Shown: positions 37,081-48,819 of the stretch, one piece after another
Layout: every line of letters begins with the position of its first letter
Position numbering within the stretch: the first letter of the stretch is position 1
Assembly (NCBI GenBank): GCA_004352715.1
Contig: SCFE01000001.1
Coordinates: 4,354,299 to 4,418,298, forward strand
Source of the DNA: Hofstenia miamia
Lineage: Eukaryota; Xenacoelomorpha; Acoela
Reading direction: 5' to 3'
DNA length: 64,000 bases
Program-made: the position numbers and the translations under genes
Notes under the pieces: generated by a model
Seen by the model: the letters and a program-made list of their open reading frames with translations, nothing else
The model's database searches: none
What the model was told of the DNA's origin: nothing

Positions 37081-37852
37081 CAGAGTTGGAATTGGGTTGG
37101 GCCTGAAGTTGGGTCAGGCTGGGCCAGCCGGGCTGGGCTTGGGTCGGATTTTCAACATAGCAATTTGGAGTGGGCCTGGCTTGTGCATAATGTTCTTATT
37201 GGTATTTGAAATACAAGAAAAAATTTATTTGAAAACTTAAACTTTGCAAATTACAAAAAACAGCCCTGCATTGTTGGCTGGTGCAATATTTTTTGCATCT
37301 AATTTTTTTTTTGCTACAGCAAAGAGCGTTTATGAAAATTCCACTTATTTTGTGCTGATGTAAGTTGATGTAAGTTGGCAGAGAATTTTAGCAATTGAAT
37401 ATATAAAAACTGATATGTTCTCTAAATGATAAAAAAACGATTGCAATCCTGGTTATAATTAGTTGTGGTAATAATTATTTTACTAAATTAGTGACACAGG
37501 TAGGAAGAACTTATGAAACGTGATATATGATACGCAGACCGTAGAGCATAGGACTAAGCAGAGGCTTGCAAAATTTTTGAGGGGTTACTTAAAATATTAG
37601 TATTATTACTACAGTTACTAAATACCAACATTTTTTCCTTTAAACATTACATAATTTGTTGTAGAAAAAAAAATTATAACAACATTTTAAATGAAATTCG
37701 TGTAAAAGCTTGTAGAACGTGTAGAAATAGACACTATCAGTGGGGTAAAAGACAAATAACTTGCGCCGGCCCGGGTGGGGCTTGAGCCGAATGATTGGTA
37801 TTTTAAAATATGCCGGACTTTGGTCCAAAAATTCGGCTCAATTCCAACTCTT
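37081..37852. mobile_element. hAT-type non-autonomous element, family copy 1
   Basis: Starts CAGAGTTGGAATTGGG and ends with the inverse, ...CAATTCCAACTCT. Flanking 8-mers ATGGTTCG and AGGGTTAG match at 6 of 8. GGGCCTGAAG and GGGCTTGGGT words crowd the left end, and GGCCCGGGTGGGGCTTGAG the right. Two more copies of its interior are at 39910 and 48496 (shared landmarks: CATTGTTGGCTGGT and GTAGGAA). Confidence 0.7.
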
Positions 37853-39130
37853 AGGGTTAGGGTAGAGTTTTCTTACTATAAATTATTCCTTCCGAATGAT
37901 TTGATATAAACAGGGGCATATGTAGGAGGGCCTTGCACCTGCCCTCCCTCCCCTTTGAGGCATGCCAATCTCAACACATTCTCATACGATCTGATCGATA
38001 TATTGACATAAAGTGCAAAAAGGCAGTATTTCATGTTATTCTTATCACTTCCGTCGGTCTTTTTGGTTTATCTATCATATATGCACGGGGAAAAAACTAT
38101 CTAGGCCTATACGTCTTGGATAAGAATTTTGCCCCACCTCCTTTTATAAATTCTTGATACGCGCATGGATAGTATTTTCAGGCTTGCCGTTGTGTGTTGC
38201 GTAGGAATATTAATTTTTCTGTGTTCACAACACAGCATTTTGTGTGAGATGAAAAACCCCAGGGTTCCAAATTTAGAATTTTACCATTGATGGAAGAAAT
38301 CTGATCATTATGTTATGGTTTTCATTTTCAATTTTATTAACAAATTTGAAATCTTATTATTCCAATTTATGCCAGGTAAATATATTAAATATAATCTTAT
38401 GAGTTATAAATATGAATGCGAACTTAGAACATCTCTAGAGAAAAGCATACAAAATACTTTTTATGAATTTATTACACAATTACTTTCATCAACTTAAGAA
38501 TTTTAGGCATAAAGTCTAAATTTGAGCTCGATAAGAATTTTTAGCTATTTCATAGTTTAAGAAGTCTATTATATTTTCACTAAATTACAGTTTTAGTAAA
38601 CATTTGGTTGTCTCACCTTTTGCACAGCGATATTATTATTTTGCTTTGCTGGAAGAGAATTATATTGTACTTTTAACCGCCTGGCGTCCAAAATTACAAA
38701 TATTTCCACATTAGCAAACTTAAAAATCGTGAGGTTTGGGCAGCTCTATTGGGGAACATGCATTGATGCAATAGTAAAAATTTCTATTAAAAATTATTGC
38801 CGTTGGTGAAACAGTTGAAAAGTTTAACTATATATGTTTGAAAACTTTGAATTTCCAATTTTTGAAAAAGATATAAACTCTCTCGATACCTCACGTTTAT
38901 TTTTAAGGTTTTGAGCCCATAGAAGCAACTGGTTCGTGATATGTGTAAAGATATCCATACTAATTTAGGCGTGCCATGCGCAAAGCCATAGGTCTCAGGT
39001 TAGGAGCGAAAATCTAGTGTAGGGCCAGGAACGGGCACGGATCGGGCATACTGGCTCTGAGCTTAGCATGATCATTTGTCGTCTTTCAAGGATTTTAATT
39101 CTGATATTGCATACCCTACTTACGTACATT

Positions 39131-39497
39131 CAGTGTTGAAAACCGTGCCTTGCTCTATCGGCACAAGCACGGTACGAAAAGACGCAGTTAGTCACGAGCA
39201 TGGAATGAAATTTTAAGCTCGAGCTCCGCACAGGACGACAATCCATAATTTTTTCGTTGAATGTAAAAAGCCTTCCAGATTAAATCTGTATGAATGACAT
39301 GTTTTTAGATGCAAATTTTTTCAGTAGTATAACAAATTGTTCAAGAAACAATATTTTCGATGATTTTAATATGCAAATTAATTGATTTAGAAAATAAAAA
39401 TTTCAAATATATGTATTTTAATGTGGGCACGAGCATGGCACGGACACCAAAATTTATGTAAAAATGGGCATGGCATGAGCACGGCACAGTTCCAAGA
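39131..39497. mobile_element. hAT-type MITE
   Basis: CAGTGTTGAAAACCGTGCC at the left and the inverse of CGGCACAGTTCCAAGA at the right. Flanking 8-mers CGTACATT (39123-39130) and CTTACATT (39498-39505) match at 7 of 8. GGCACGAGCATGGCACGG subterminal words occur in both halves. Confidence 0.65.
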
Positions 39498-39909
39498 CTT
39501 ACATTACATTGTAAGGTAAAATCCTAAGTTGTGAACTTCAGAAGGTTTGAACGTTTAAATTTGAATTAACCTAACTTAATTATCATTATCTTGCAAGGTC
39601 ATGCAAGCAGTATAGTCTCCTATTGTGATAACTAAGACCCCGTCTCCAGCAAAGCAAATATTTGAGGTAGTGTCAATTATTGTTGTGATTTGATGCACGA
39701 TTTATAAATGAATTAACAAAATGGGTTAATAAATCCACTTCTGGAAACAGAGCTTAATTATGACTATGTAGCTGTAATATTATACTTCTCAGGGATGACG
39801 TAAACTACAATGGTGGGTGTTATGACAATTTGAGTATGCATGCATAATAGCACATTAGTAGTTTTTCATATTATTAGAGCTATTTTAGTTAAATATCAGT
39901 TAGCTACGG

Positions 39910-41116
39910 CAAAGTTGGAATTGGGTTGGGCCAAAAGTTGTGTTATGCTGGGCCGGGCTTGGGCTGGATTTTCTAGATAACAATTTAGGTGAAATACAAA
40001 AGAAATTCACTTGAAAATTTAAACTTTGCAAATGACAAAAACATTTTCTATATTTAATTAGCACTGCATTGTTGGCTGGTTCAGTACTTCTAACATATAA
40101 ATTTTGTCTGTTACAAGCAAAGAGCGTTTCTGAAATGTTTCTCTTGCTTTGTGCTAATGTAAGTTGATGTAAGTTGGAAGAAAATTTTAGAAAATGATTA
40201 TATAAAAAATGATTTGTTCTCTAAATGATAAAAAGGACGTTTGCAATCCTGGTAATAATTAGTTGTGGCAACTCTTGTATTACTAAATAAGTTGCGGCGG
40301 TAGGAAGAACATATAATGACACTAAATACCAATATTTTTTTCACCTTTCACCTTCTGGTATTCAAGCTACCTGATTATGCATAGCGCCTTGTTGCAAGCA
40401 TACATTTCAGTATTAATAAGCAAAAATTCAAACATATTATCTCTATTTACTACCACTTGTTTTAAGGTATATATTGCTTGTACATGCAGGAAAGTATTAT
40501 TTTCCCTAAAACATTACTTAAATTGTTGTGGTAAGAGAAATTAGCAACATTTTGAATGAAATTCGTGTAAAACTTTGTCTAAAATTTTTAGTGAAACATC
40601 AGTAGCTTAGTAGAACGTGTAAAAATACATATACAAATTAAAATAAACACAAATTTCCTTTTCATATAGAAGTAATTTTTAAGAAATTTTTGGATAAAAG
40701 ATTAGTAGAATATAAATACTCATGTTGTGGTTCCTTTTTCGTAAGGTTTGTTTAAGTGCTAACGACTAATTGTAATAATCGATTTCAGTGCAAAATTAGA
40801 AGTTAAGTTTTGCCATGCGCAGCTAATAGTAAATTATCTGGAGATTAAACATATTCTTGATAAATCGTTGTCAGTTATGCCAACCAATTGCCATTATCTC
40901 ACCTAACATTACCATACTATCAATGGCGACATTTTTATGTCTTCCACAAGGGTTTCTTGTATTAATGTTAACAATGCAATTTGAATTTCAACAGAACTGA
41001 ATTAGCATTGTTGATATGCACCTATGCACATATTAATCAATACAAATTATCCAATCAAATTCATTGTGTAGTGTTTCTGGTCCTCCATGAGACAAAATAC
41101 ACTATCAGTGGCGTAA
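39910..41116. mobile_element. hAT-type element, family copy 2, truncated
   Basis: The same left end and interior as 37081-37852, with an extra ~450 bp before the shared CACTATCAGTGG landmark at 41100. The GC-rich right end is missing. The sequence breaks off at the TA tract that marks the 3' end of Penelope-like copy C. Confidence 0.55.
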
Positions 41117-41189
41117 TGAATAATATATATATATATAATAATAATAATTGATTAAATTATATATATAGTATATATATATTGATACTATT

Positions 41190-41978
41190 GTGCTCAGATT
41201 TATGCTATGCGACCGATTTCGATTTAAAATCATCGTCAATACAAATTTTGTAGTAATATAATTTACAATTCACTACATTTAATTTTGTTAAATATGCATA
41301 CACTAAAAGATATTCAATATGTTGGTCGTTCTTTGTTTATTCATTAGTCTTTGTTTATTTGAGTTCTTAATAATTAGGGCTTCAAAAATCTTAGTATTAG
41401 GTGTTTTCATAATGATTATAAAATTATTGATGTTTGCTCGATGTTGGTGAGCATAACTTCCGGAATTCAAGTGCTCTGATAGATGTTCATTAACCCGAGT
41501 TTGAAGATGTCGCTTTGTTTCACCGATGTAAGAATGGTGACATTCTTCACATGTAAACTTTTATACAATTGATGAAACAAGCATCTCTTGAATCGGATCT
41601 TTGTTGCGAAATATATTACAGGTCTTCTTAGTTTATAATATTGGTCTTATTCTTGTGCATCTTAATTTCGCATTAATTTTATTTATTCTTAAATTTAGCA
41701 GTTGTTGGTGCTTTTTAATATATGGCAACTTCCAATATATTGGTTCTTTATCATTAGATTGATCTTTGTTACATATTACTACAGGTTTCTTTGTTATCTG
41801 TTGATCAACATACCTCTTAATCATTCGATGTGGATAGCCATTGTTTTCCAAAACTTCATATAATTCAGAGATTGATTCAATTAAATTCTGGTAATTTGAA
41901 AAAACATTGATTATACTATTAAGTGATTTGATGGTATTAATATTATACTTTGAATCACAATATGAAGGAAATGGAATA
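41190..41978 (-). mobile_element. Penelope-like element copy C
   Basis: Reading the minus strand from 41978, the segment before the endonuclease includes ELYEVLENNGYPHRMIKRYV and LPYIKKHQQLLNLRINKI, the end of the reverse transcriptase region and linker typical of the family. After a frame break comes the GIY-YIG endonuclease: FTCEECHHSYIGETKRHL, QTRVNEHLSEHL, FEALIIKNSNKQRLMNKQ and a stop at 41303. The first Y of the GIY part is a stop codon. A hammerhead remnant and a (TA)n tract follow at the 3' side. It is dead by frameshift and stop, and truncated at its 5' end by the TA tract of copy B. Confidence 0.8.
41211..41239 (-). ncRNA. Degenerate hammerhead core (PLE copy C)
   Basis: The minus strand has TTGACGA (C3 changed to T), T, a GATT/AATC stem II, GAAA and ATCGGTC. 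The layout is that of copy A, but the C3 change should abolish the catalytic core. Confidence 0.5.
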
Positions 41979-41980
41979 TA

Positions 41981-42025
<45 letters not shown>

Positions 42026-42030
<5 letters not shown>

Positions 42031-42400
42031 GTAATTATACTGAGCTTTGCAATATTCATTTTTAAGCGCTATGAAAAACATAGACCGGTTTAGATTCTGA
42101 AAATCATCATCAGTAACAAATATGCGGGGAATAAATATTTACAATTGACTACACTATTTTAATACAAAATTACTGAATGCACACTAGAAAAAATTTAATG
42201 TTATCATGCTTTGTGCTTATTTAGTAATTGATGTTTCTTTGTTTGCTTGATGATTAAAGCTTCGCCTATTTTAGGATGTTGTGTTCTTAGTTTTACGTAA
42301 AAATTTATTTCTTTAGCTTGGTGTTCATGCATAAATATGGCATAAATATTTCTGATCTTAAATGTCCGTTAATATGCTCGCTCATTCTTGTCACCAAATG
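42026..42400 (-). mobile_element. Penelope-like element copy B, 3' end
   Basis: The minus strand reads RMSEHINGHLRSEIF, FMHEHQAKEINFYVKLRTQ, KIGEALIIKQTKKHQLLNK and then a frameshift. It is closely related to copy A at 4670-4881, with a small internal duplication (ATATTTATGC). Its hammerhead remnant and a (TA)n tract (41977-42025) follow downstream. Copy C begins on the far side of that tract, so B and C are arranged in tandem. Confidence 0.75.
42083..42113 (-). ncRNA. Hammerhead core, mutated (PLE copy B)
   Basis: CTGATGA, T, a GATT/AATC stem II, then TAAA instead of GAAA, and ACCGGTC. The G12 change predicts an inactive ribozyme. Confidence 0.5.
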
Positions 42401-43012
42401 TACATGTAGACGTTAATAAATTTAATTCGTAACAAAGATCCAATTCAAAAATCTTTGGTTTCATCAATTGCTTACCAATATAATAGTCAGAAGTGTGACA
42501 GCTTCTACAGTGGTGAAACCAAAAAAAAACATTTGAAGACACGAAATCAAGAACATCTATATGGACACTTACAATCTGAAATTTATATACACTCAAAAAT
42601 ACATTAAAGCATCAACATCAGACTTTAATATTTTAATGAAACACACGTGCACCAAGATCGCGGAATCAATGTATATTAAAGAAGATAAACCTAATTCAAA
42701 TACAAAATGTCATCAAACACCAGAGACGGATACAGAAAAAATTTTTAGAGGGGGTCCAATGTTGAATAACTTGCTAAGTACAAAATTGGGTTCTAGGGCG
42801 GGCACAAACTATTGAATTTTCAATTTTTCAAATTAATCACTATGCACGGACTTTACCAACATCTACTGATTCCAAAAATGGAAACATTGAATTTGTGCAA
42901 TTTTTCAAGACTAAGCACAAATTTTTCAATTTTTAAATTACGCTTTAATAGAGGATGTTGTGTTTTTGGAGATTTTTGCATTAAGCACTACAAAATAGAC
43001 AAATTTTTAGTG
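42386..43012 (+). repeat. 627-bp exact duplicate, copy 1 (likely assembly artefact)
   Basis: Identical to 43921-44547. Copy 1 ends at the single N at 43013 and copy 2 begins right after the single N at 43920. The block contains the endonuclease part of Penelope-like copy D (about 42416-42724) and the left end of the hAT element described at 44256. Confidence 0.9.
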
Positions 43013-43013
43013 N

Positions 43014-43919
43014 TATAATTTATATAATATATATTTATATATACATACAATTATCTATATATATATATATATATATTTGCTTAATTTGGAAAATATAATA
43101 ACTAGTGAACTTTTGATATAATCAAGTGCATAAAGGAATCGTTAAATACCATGATATAAATAAGGAATAGTTTGAATAATTAACAATTTAGAAAGTATTT
43201 GAGTTACAGAAGTTATTTGTAAACTTAAAGAATATAGGTAATATTCTTACGTACTAAGACATGAAGCACCACTTCTAGTGCAACAAGTTTTGTGTTCAAA
43301 TGAACTTTCAATGGAACAACATTTAGATTTAAGTCATTTCACACAAATAAACTGTGTTTTTAAAGTTAGTCGTTTTCTACTTCCTCCCACTTCCTACTCC
43401 AGCCTTCTCCTTATCACACAAAATTTTTGTTCCATTAATTCTATCGTATATTTAATTGTTCTCAATTTTGCTCTTTGAAAACGCATTTTCGTTCTCTAGG
43501 CTTATTGTTGTCCCTCCCCAGTCTGTTGGACATTCAAATGTTATGAGCAATCAATAATATTAAATTGAAATAGAGTATTGTATAGGAATTGTAATTTAAA
43601 TTTCATACAAGAAAATACTTTATAAATGAAGTAAATACATCATAGGTTAAGGACTAGTGTAGTATAAATTGTCCCATACGGAACTAAAAACGCTTATTTA
43701 AATTTTTAAAATCACCGCATACAAAAAGCTGACAGTTTTCAGAAATAGGTCTCGAGCTTACAAAAGCCAAGCCCAGTTCGACTAGCAGAATGCGATACGG
43801 GCTCCCTTCAGAAGGCACCGGAAAAATCAGAGTTAGTGTGGATTTCCTGACAGCGTATATCTTTCTTAGCTAATATAAGGACACCACTATGAGGTCCTCC
43901 ATCCTATCGGAACGTGCAA
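43014..43919. other. Sequence between two single-N joins
   Basis: A 906-bp piece with a TA tract at its left edge and no coding signal. Because both edges are single Ns and the flanks repeat each other, its placement here is doubtful. Confidence 0.7.
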
Positions 43920-43950
43920 NTCTTGTCACCAAATGTACATGTAGACGTTA

Positions 43951-44255
43951 ATAAATTTAATTCGTAACAAAGATCCAATTCAAAAATCTTTGGTTTCATC
44001 AATTGCTTACCAATATAATAGTCAGAAGTGTGACAGCTTCTACAGTGGTGAAACCAAAAAAAAACATTTGAAGACACGAAATCAAGAACATCTATATGGA
44101 CACTTACAATCTGAAATTTATATACACTCAAAAATACATTAAAGCATCAACATCAGACTTTAATATTTTAATGAAACACACGTGCACCAAGATCGCGGAA
44201 TCAATGTATATTAAAGAAGATAAACCTAATTCAAATACAAAATGTCATCAAACAC
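43951..44255 (+). mobile_element. Penelope-like element copy D, endonuclease part
   Basis: The plus strand reads KSLVSSIAYQYNSQKCDSFY, SGETKKKHLKTRNQEHLYGH, LQSEIYIHSKIH, then after a frame change DFNILMKHTCTKIAESMYIK and EDKPNSNTKCHQ. These are the Y...C-x2-C...Y-x-G-E-T, E-H-L-x-G-H and K-I-x-E-S blocks of the GIY-YIG endonuclease. The orientation is opposite to copies B and C. A 2-kb hAT element interrupts it at 44256, and its 3' end continues at 46262-46399. Confidence 0.7.
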
Positions 44256-45895
44256 CAGAGACGGATACAGAAAAAATTTTTAGAGGGGGTCCAATGTTGA
44301 ATAACTTGCTAAGTACAAAATTGGGTTCTAGGGCGGGCACAAACTATTGAATTTTCAATTTTTCAAATTAATCACTATGCACGGACTTTACCAACATCTA
44401 CTGATTCCAAAAATGGAAACATTGAATTTGTGCAATTTTTCAAGACTAAGCACAAATTTTTCAATTTTTAAATTACGCTTTAATAGAGGATGTTGTGTTT
44501 TTGGAGATTTTTGCATTAAGCACTACAAAATAGACAAATTTTTAGTGCATTTTGAATGGCATACAATTAAGTAAATTTCCAAATTTTCATGGCATGAATG
44601 TGTGATTAGTTTCAAGAAAATCACCCAATTATAAAATGTAAAGCTCTTGCTAAAATCAATAAATTCTAAGATTAAAAAAAATGCTCTGAGTTTTGATGAC
44701 ACACAAAATGCTTTTAGATTTTTAGAATAGGTGCATGGTGTTGATTTTGAATACATAAAATTTGATCAATCTTATTGGGTATCGTCAAATGAGGTAAGTA
44801 AGAACAGTGAAGTGAATAGAAATGGTAGACAAGGAGACAATTTTATTTAGTTATTACTCATGCTGTGCTTAACCATTTTTAATGTTCAGTTGCCTATAAA
44901 TTAATCACAATAGGTTTATGTGCCACAGGGTATAGCCATAGCAATGCTCATCTAATTTCATTAGTATTTTTAAAAGTAAAATTATTTAAAATTTTATGCC
45001 AAAAAATACCCCCATAGAAAAAGAAACTTTAACTAAGAAACTTAATATATTTCCAAAAGTAGATAAATACAGGTCTATAAATTAAATTTTAAAAAAAAAT
45101 TAATAATATTTATTATAAAAAATACATGAGTTTGTGAATTAAAAAAACAGGATACTTGTTTTCGTGGAGTGATTAGGAACATCAGTAGGAGAACAGCTAA
45201 GCAGAAAGATACAAATGAATGAATCTTAAAAGGGTATTGAAGAGATTCAAATCAATTCTTGTGATGATGAAAATGAAGAACAAAATATATTCTTGGTAGA
45301 AAATTCTAATACTAGCGAAATTCAAAATTGAAAATTTGATTTGTGTTAATTTGGAAGGAATTGAAAAGATTGACAATGATAGTAAATATCAAGCTTCATT
45401 TCAGTGTTTTTTCAGACAGACAGTCACTGCAACATTTTCATTTTCTAAACACGAAGATATCAGTGATTTCAGTTTGCATTAGATTGCTATATGAATTTGT
45501 AATTGCATATAGCTGTCATTACATATTTATTATACATCTTTACATTTTAAAGCACATTCACTGGATCATTTTAATCAATAGAGTGTGTGAACATTTGAAA
45601 AACATTGAAAAACATTGAAAAACTTTAATTTCCATGCTCGAAGTACACGAGATGGTAAAACAAAATAAATAAATAAAAAGAAAACTAAACATATGAAACT
45701 TGTTCACAAATGTCTGTGAAAAATGTTTTTTGATATGTGATTTAATATAAAATATTTTAAAATTTAGATAGGACGCGTGGAATAAAACTCTTTTTAAATG
45801 CTTCTGTTCTTGTTAACATTGGAATGTATTCTTTTCCCCTTCTGTTATGACGCATGTTTCGATTTTTCATAAGTACCTGGTGCAATGGAAAAGGA

Positions 45896-45944
<49 letters not shown>

Positions 45945-46253
45945 AAAATGTGTTACTTTTCACCCCATCCAAAAATGTGAATAGAATTCATACCTTAAAA
46001 AAAATTCCTAAAAACTAAATATTCTTACTTACTCTTATTGAAATGTAATCTAAGGATCTATAGGACACATTATAGTGTGAAGGTTGAATGAAATACATTT
46101 TACAAATATATGTTTAAAAAAACTGTTTCTATTCATCCCAATTAAGGGTAATAAGAAATTTTCGTTTGTAAGTCTTATTGCAAAATTTTAATGAATTTTT
46201 TTATTTTAGAGGGGGCCCGGGCCCCCTAGGCCCCCCCTCTGTATCCGCTCTTG
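44256..46253. mobile_element. hAT-type element inserted in PLE copy D
   Basis: Left end CAGAGACGGATACAG; the inverse of the right end is CAAGAGCGGATACAG. Flanking 8-mers are TCAAACAC (44248-44255) and TCAAATAC (46254-46261), 7 of 8. Next to the right end lies a GGGGGCCCGGGCCCCC palindrome (46211-46226). The 2-kb interior is AT-rich with no intact transposase. A (CA)n(TA)n tract lies at 45896-45940. The left end recurs in the duplicate at 42721. Confidence 0.7.
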
Positions 46254-46261
46254 TCAAATAC

Positions 46262-46399
46262 TTCACTTATTTTAGTTTAATTTAATTTAATTTATGATTT
46301 GTAAATTTATATTTTTACTAAAAAATAATTTTTTTTTACTGACGATGGTACAGTAAGTACCGAAAGTACTTTCAATTAAAATTTTTGTTCTGTTTTCAT
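46262..46399 (+). mobile_element. Penelope-like copy D, 3' end
   Basis: This resumes after the hAT insertion. It is AT-rich 3' sequence with a hammerhead core and then runs into (TA)n at 46400, the same order as in copies A, B and C. Confidence 0.6.
46339..46371 (+). ncRNA. Hammerhead ribozyme core (PLE copy D)
   Basis: CTGACGA (46339-46345), one T, GGTAC-AGTAA-GTACC as a perfect 5-bp stem II (46347-46361), GAAA (46362-46365), palindromic stem III AGTACT and then T. All core positions are kept, with position 7 being the free one. The stem sequences differ from copy A but pair just as well. Confidence 0.65.
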
Positions 46400-46426
46400 T
46401 ATATATATATATATATATATATATAT

Positions 46427-46562
46427 NNNNNNNNNNNNNNNNNNNNNNNNNNNNNNNNNNNNNNNNNNNNNNNNNNNNNNNNNNNNNNNNNNNNNNNNNN
46501 NNNNNNNNNNNNNNNNNNNNNNNNNNNNNNNNNNNNNNNNNNNNNNNNNNNNNNNNNNNNNN
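46427..46562. other. Assembly gap in (TA)n
   Basis: 136 N flanked by TA tracts on both sides (46400-46426 and 46563-46593). Confidence 0.95.
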
Positions 46563-46595
<33 letters not shown>

Positions 46596-47432
46596 GGTGT
46601 AAGCACTGCCATGAATAATTTTGTTAAAGAACAATTGGTCAATATGGAACCAAAGTCAAATGTCATATCTTCAATATATTGTTAGTTTCCTAATTCGCTG
46701 TCCGAATCCATATCAGTCCTCGTAATGATTGATCAATGTGAAATTTTAGATTAATATGTTATCCATTATTAATGCTCGATTAAATCGTGTTGTTGAACAG
46801 AAGTTGCAATCTCACAAAATCTCTAGTTTGGATATATTTAGCATAAATATGTTTCAGAACTTTTTGTTGAAAATGCTGAATCAGGCTTGTATTGAAGGGG
46901 GGGGGTTCCAAAGACCACGCTACAATTTAAGAAAATTCACAAAATCTTATTGATAGTTGTAAGGGTGATTGCTGACCTATGGAATAAAACATGTTATTAG
47001 ACACGAGAAAAATGACATCAAAGCACAAATATATTTCTAAGATCATTTTCCCCATAGTGTTATTCTCATTATAATATTATAATAAAAAAAATAAAAACTA
47101 TTTTCCAATGTAGTAAGCAAAGATTTTCTGTCACATGTCACCATGTCCAAATTGTTCCAAGAAAATTAGTATGAGTCATACTTTTATAATACAAATTTAG
47201 GACATGAGATCTCCCGCACTTATTAAAAAAATCCTCTTTTATGAACACCAAATTTGCATTGTGTTTCTTGTAACTATGATTTAGTCTTTACTTTGTACCT
47301 AAATACTTGTATTCTTCAACAGACCTAAAATTTTTAAGAAAATAGTGTGCTGTGAGGAATAATGAATTTTTCTAGAATTCTTAAATCTAGTATCGATTAA
47401 ATTCACTAATTCTTCTGTTTTATATGTATATT

Positions 47433-47457
47433 TATCAAGGAGTACTTAAGTACTCCT

Positions 47458-47462
<5 letters not shown>
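47433..47462. repeat. Perfect 30-bp palindrome
   Basis: TATCAAGGAGTACTT is followed by its exact inverse, then (TA)n, then the left end of the P-type element, which itself begins TATCAAGACGATACTTAG. The palindrome half resembles the element end, so it may be a relic of two element ends joined head to head. Confidence 0.8.
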
Positions 47463-47495
<33 letters not shown>

Positions 47496-48025
47496 AGACG
47501 ATACTTAGTAAAAGGCCATGAAGTCGAGAATGGCTGAAAATTAGCTAGAGCGGAAAAAATTTTAAATGCTAACCTTTAAAATACATAAGGATACGCCATC
47601 TAAAAGGTAAAAATCAGTTTGGAATATGTTTTCAATAAATAACAAATCGTTTATTTACAATTTGCTCATTCAAACTTATCCATCTTCCTTTCTCCTTCTA
47701 TTTGTGAGATTACAATCATTCACTAACTTACAAAAATTATTCAAAAATAGTGGACAACTTCTTTGAAATTAATGAATATGAACGGAAACATACATTTTAA
47801 TCACGAGATATTTCATAAAAACTATACTGCAGTCTGGTTTTGGAAAACGTAGAGCCTAAATCAGTTGCACTTGACTCACAATGCCACAAACGCAACCAAT
47901 TCATCTCTTGGATAAGAAAGTAATCCGCGATTAATGAGACTAGTATATTGCGAATTTGGGAACTTAACTCATCTTTAGCTCAATATTACTTGGCGAAATA
48001 GCTGATTTTTTAAGGACAGACTGCT

Positions 48026-48480
48026 TCAACAATTTCCCACTTTCCACATTGAAGAGTTTTTCAATGTGATTCCACAAAGAACATCAGATGGAGAATCTTC
48101 TTCTATGTTGTAGAAATTTAAAATTATATTCTTTTCCTTAATCCAACTGTTCTTGATAGACTTGATTGCATGGGACAGATCGTTCATTAGATAACATAGT
48201 ACATGTGATATGATAATTCCAGAAGGGGATGCTTGCCTAGCCATGGATATTCTTCCACATCTTGTAGTATTGCAAAAAACGTTGATTGATGCGTAGATGG
48301 TCACAGATGAGGCCCAAAGTTAATATACCAACCTCATGAAGACTTTGGCAGGCTTGCGTGATTGTTTCAAGTAAAAAGTTCGCACGGAGTCTACATATCG
48401 GGAGTAATTTAAATACTACGTTGATAAAAAGAGACGGAGGAACCATTGGTATCATAAATCCACAAAAATAGAAGTCACTC
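48026..48480 (-). pseudogene. P-element-like transposase fragment
   Basis: The minus strand reads CGFMIPMVPPSLF, then ETITQACQSLHEVGILTLGL and ICDHLRINQRFL, matching the L-x-x-x-G-I-x-V-x-x-x-x-x-D-x-x-x-N block of P/THAP9-type transposases. After a frameshift near 48240 comes VLCYLMNDLSHAIKSIKNSW, the D-x-x-H-x-x-K-x-x-R-N block with a catalytic aspartate. It is broken by the frameshift and truncated. Confidence 0.6.
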
Positions 48481-48495
48481 AATACCGATTGGAAG

Positions 48496-48815
48496 AGTTG
48501 GAATTGGGCTGAGTCTAAAGTTGGGCCGGATTTTTGAGATAGCAATTTGGGCCGGGCTTGGCCTAATGTTTTAATTGGTATTTGAACTACAGGAAAAAAT
48601 GCACTTGAAAATTTAAACTTTGCAAGTGACAAAAGCATTCTCTTTAAGTTTAATCACGATTGTTGGCTGGTGCAATACATCTAATTTGCAAATGTAAACT
48701 TGTATATCGAATAATTAACAGCTAGAATTAATTACTATAATAGTAGACATATAAGAAATTTAATGAAAAGTTTTGGTTAAGTTAAATATCATTGGCAAGG
48801 TAGGAAACAACGTGT
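48496..48815. mobile_element. hAT-type element fragment, family copy 3
   Basis: Begins AGAGTTGGAATTGGGCTG and follows the family interior (TTGAAAATTTAAACTTTGC, TTGTTGGCTGGTGCAAT) up to GGTAGGAA. It has no right end. It lies between the THAP and transposase parts of the P-type element, so it inserted there later. Confidence 0.6.
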
Positions 48816-48819
48816 CGGG

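Noticed and set aside
37028-37240. Glycine/leucine-rich 70-codon frame
   Set aside because: Translation of the GGGC repeats in a hAT element end.
42561-43018. Plus-strand frames of 84 and 68 codons
   Set aside because: The first is partly the Penelope-like endonuclease in its true frame and partly hAT sequence; the second is non-coding hAT sequence. Neither is a separate gene.
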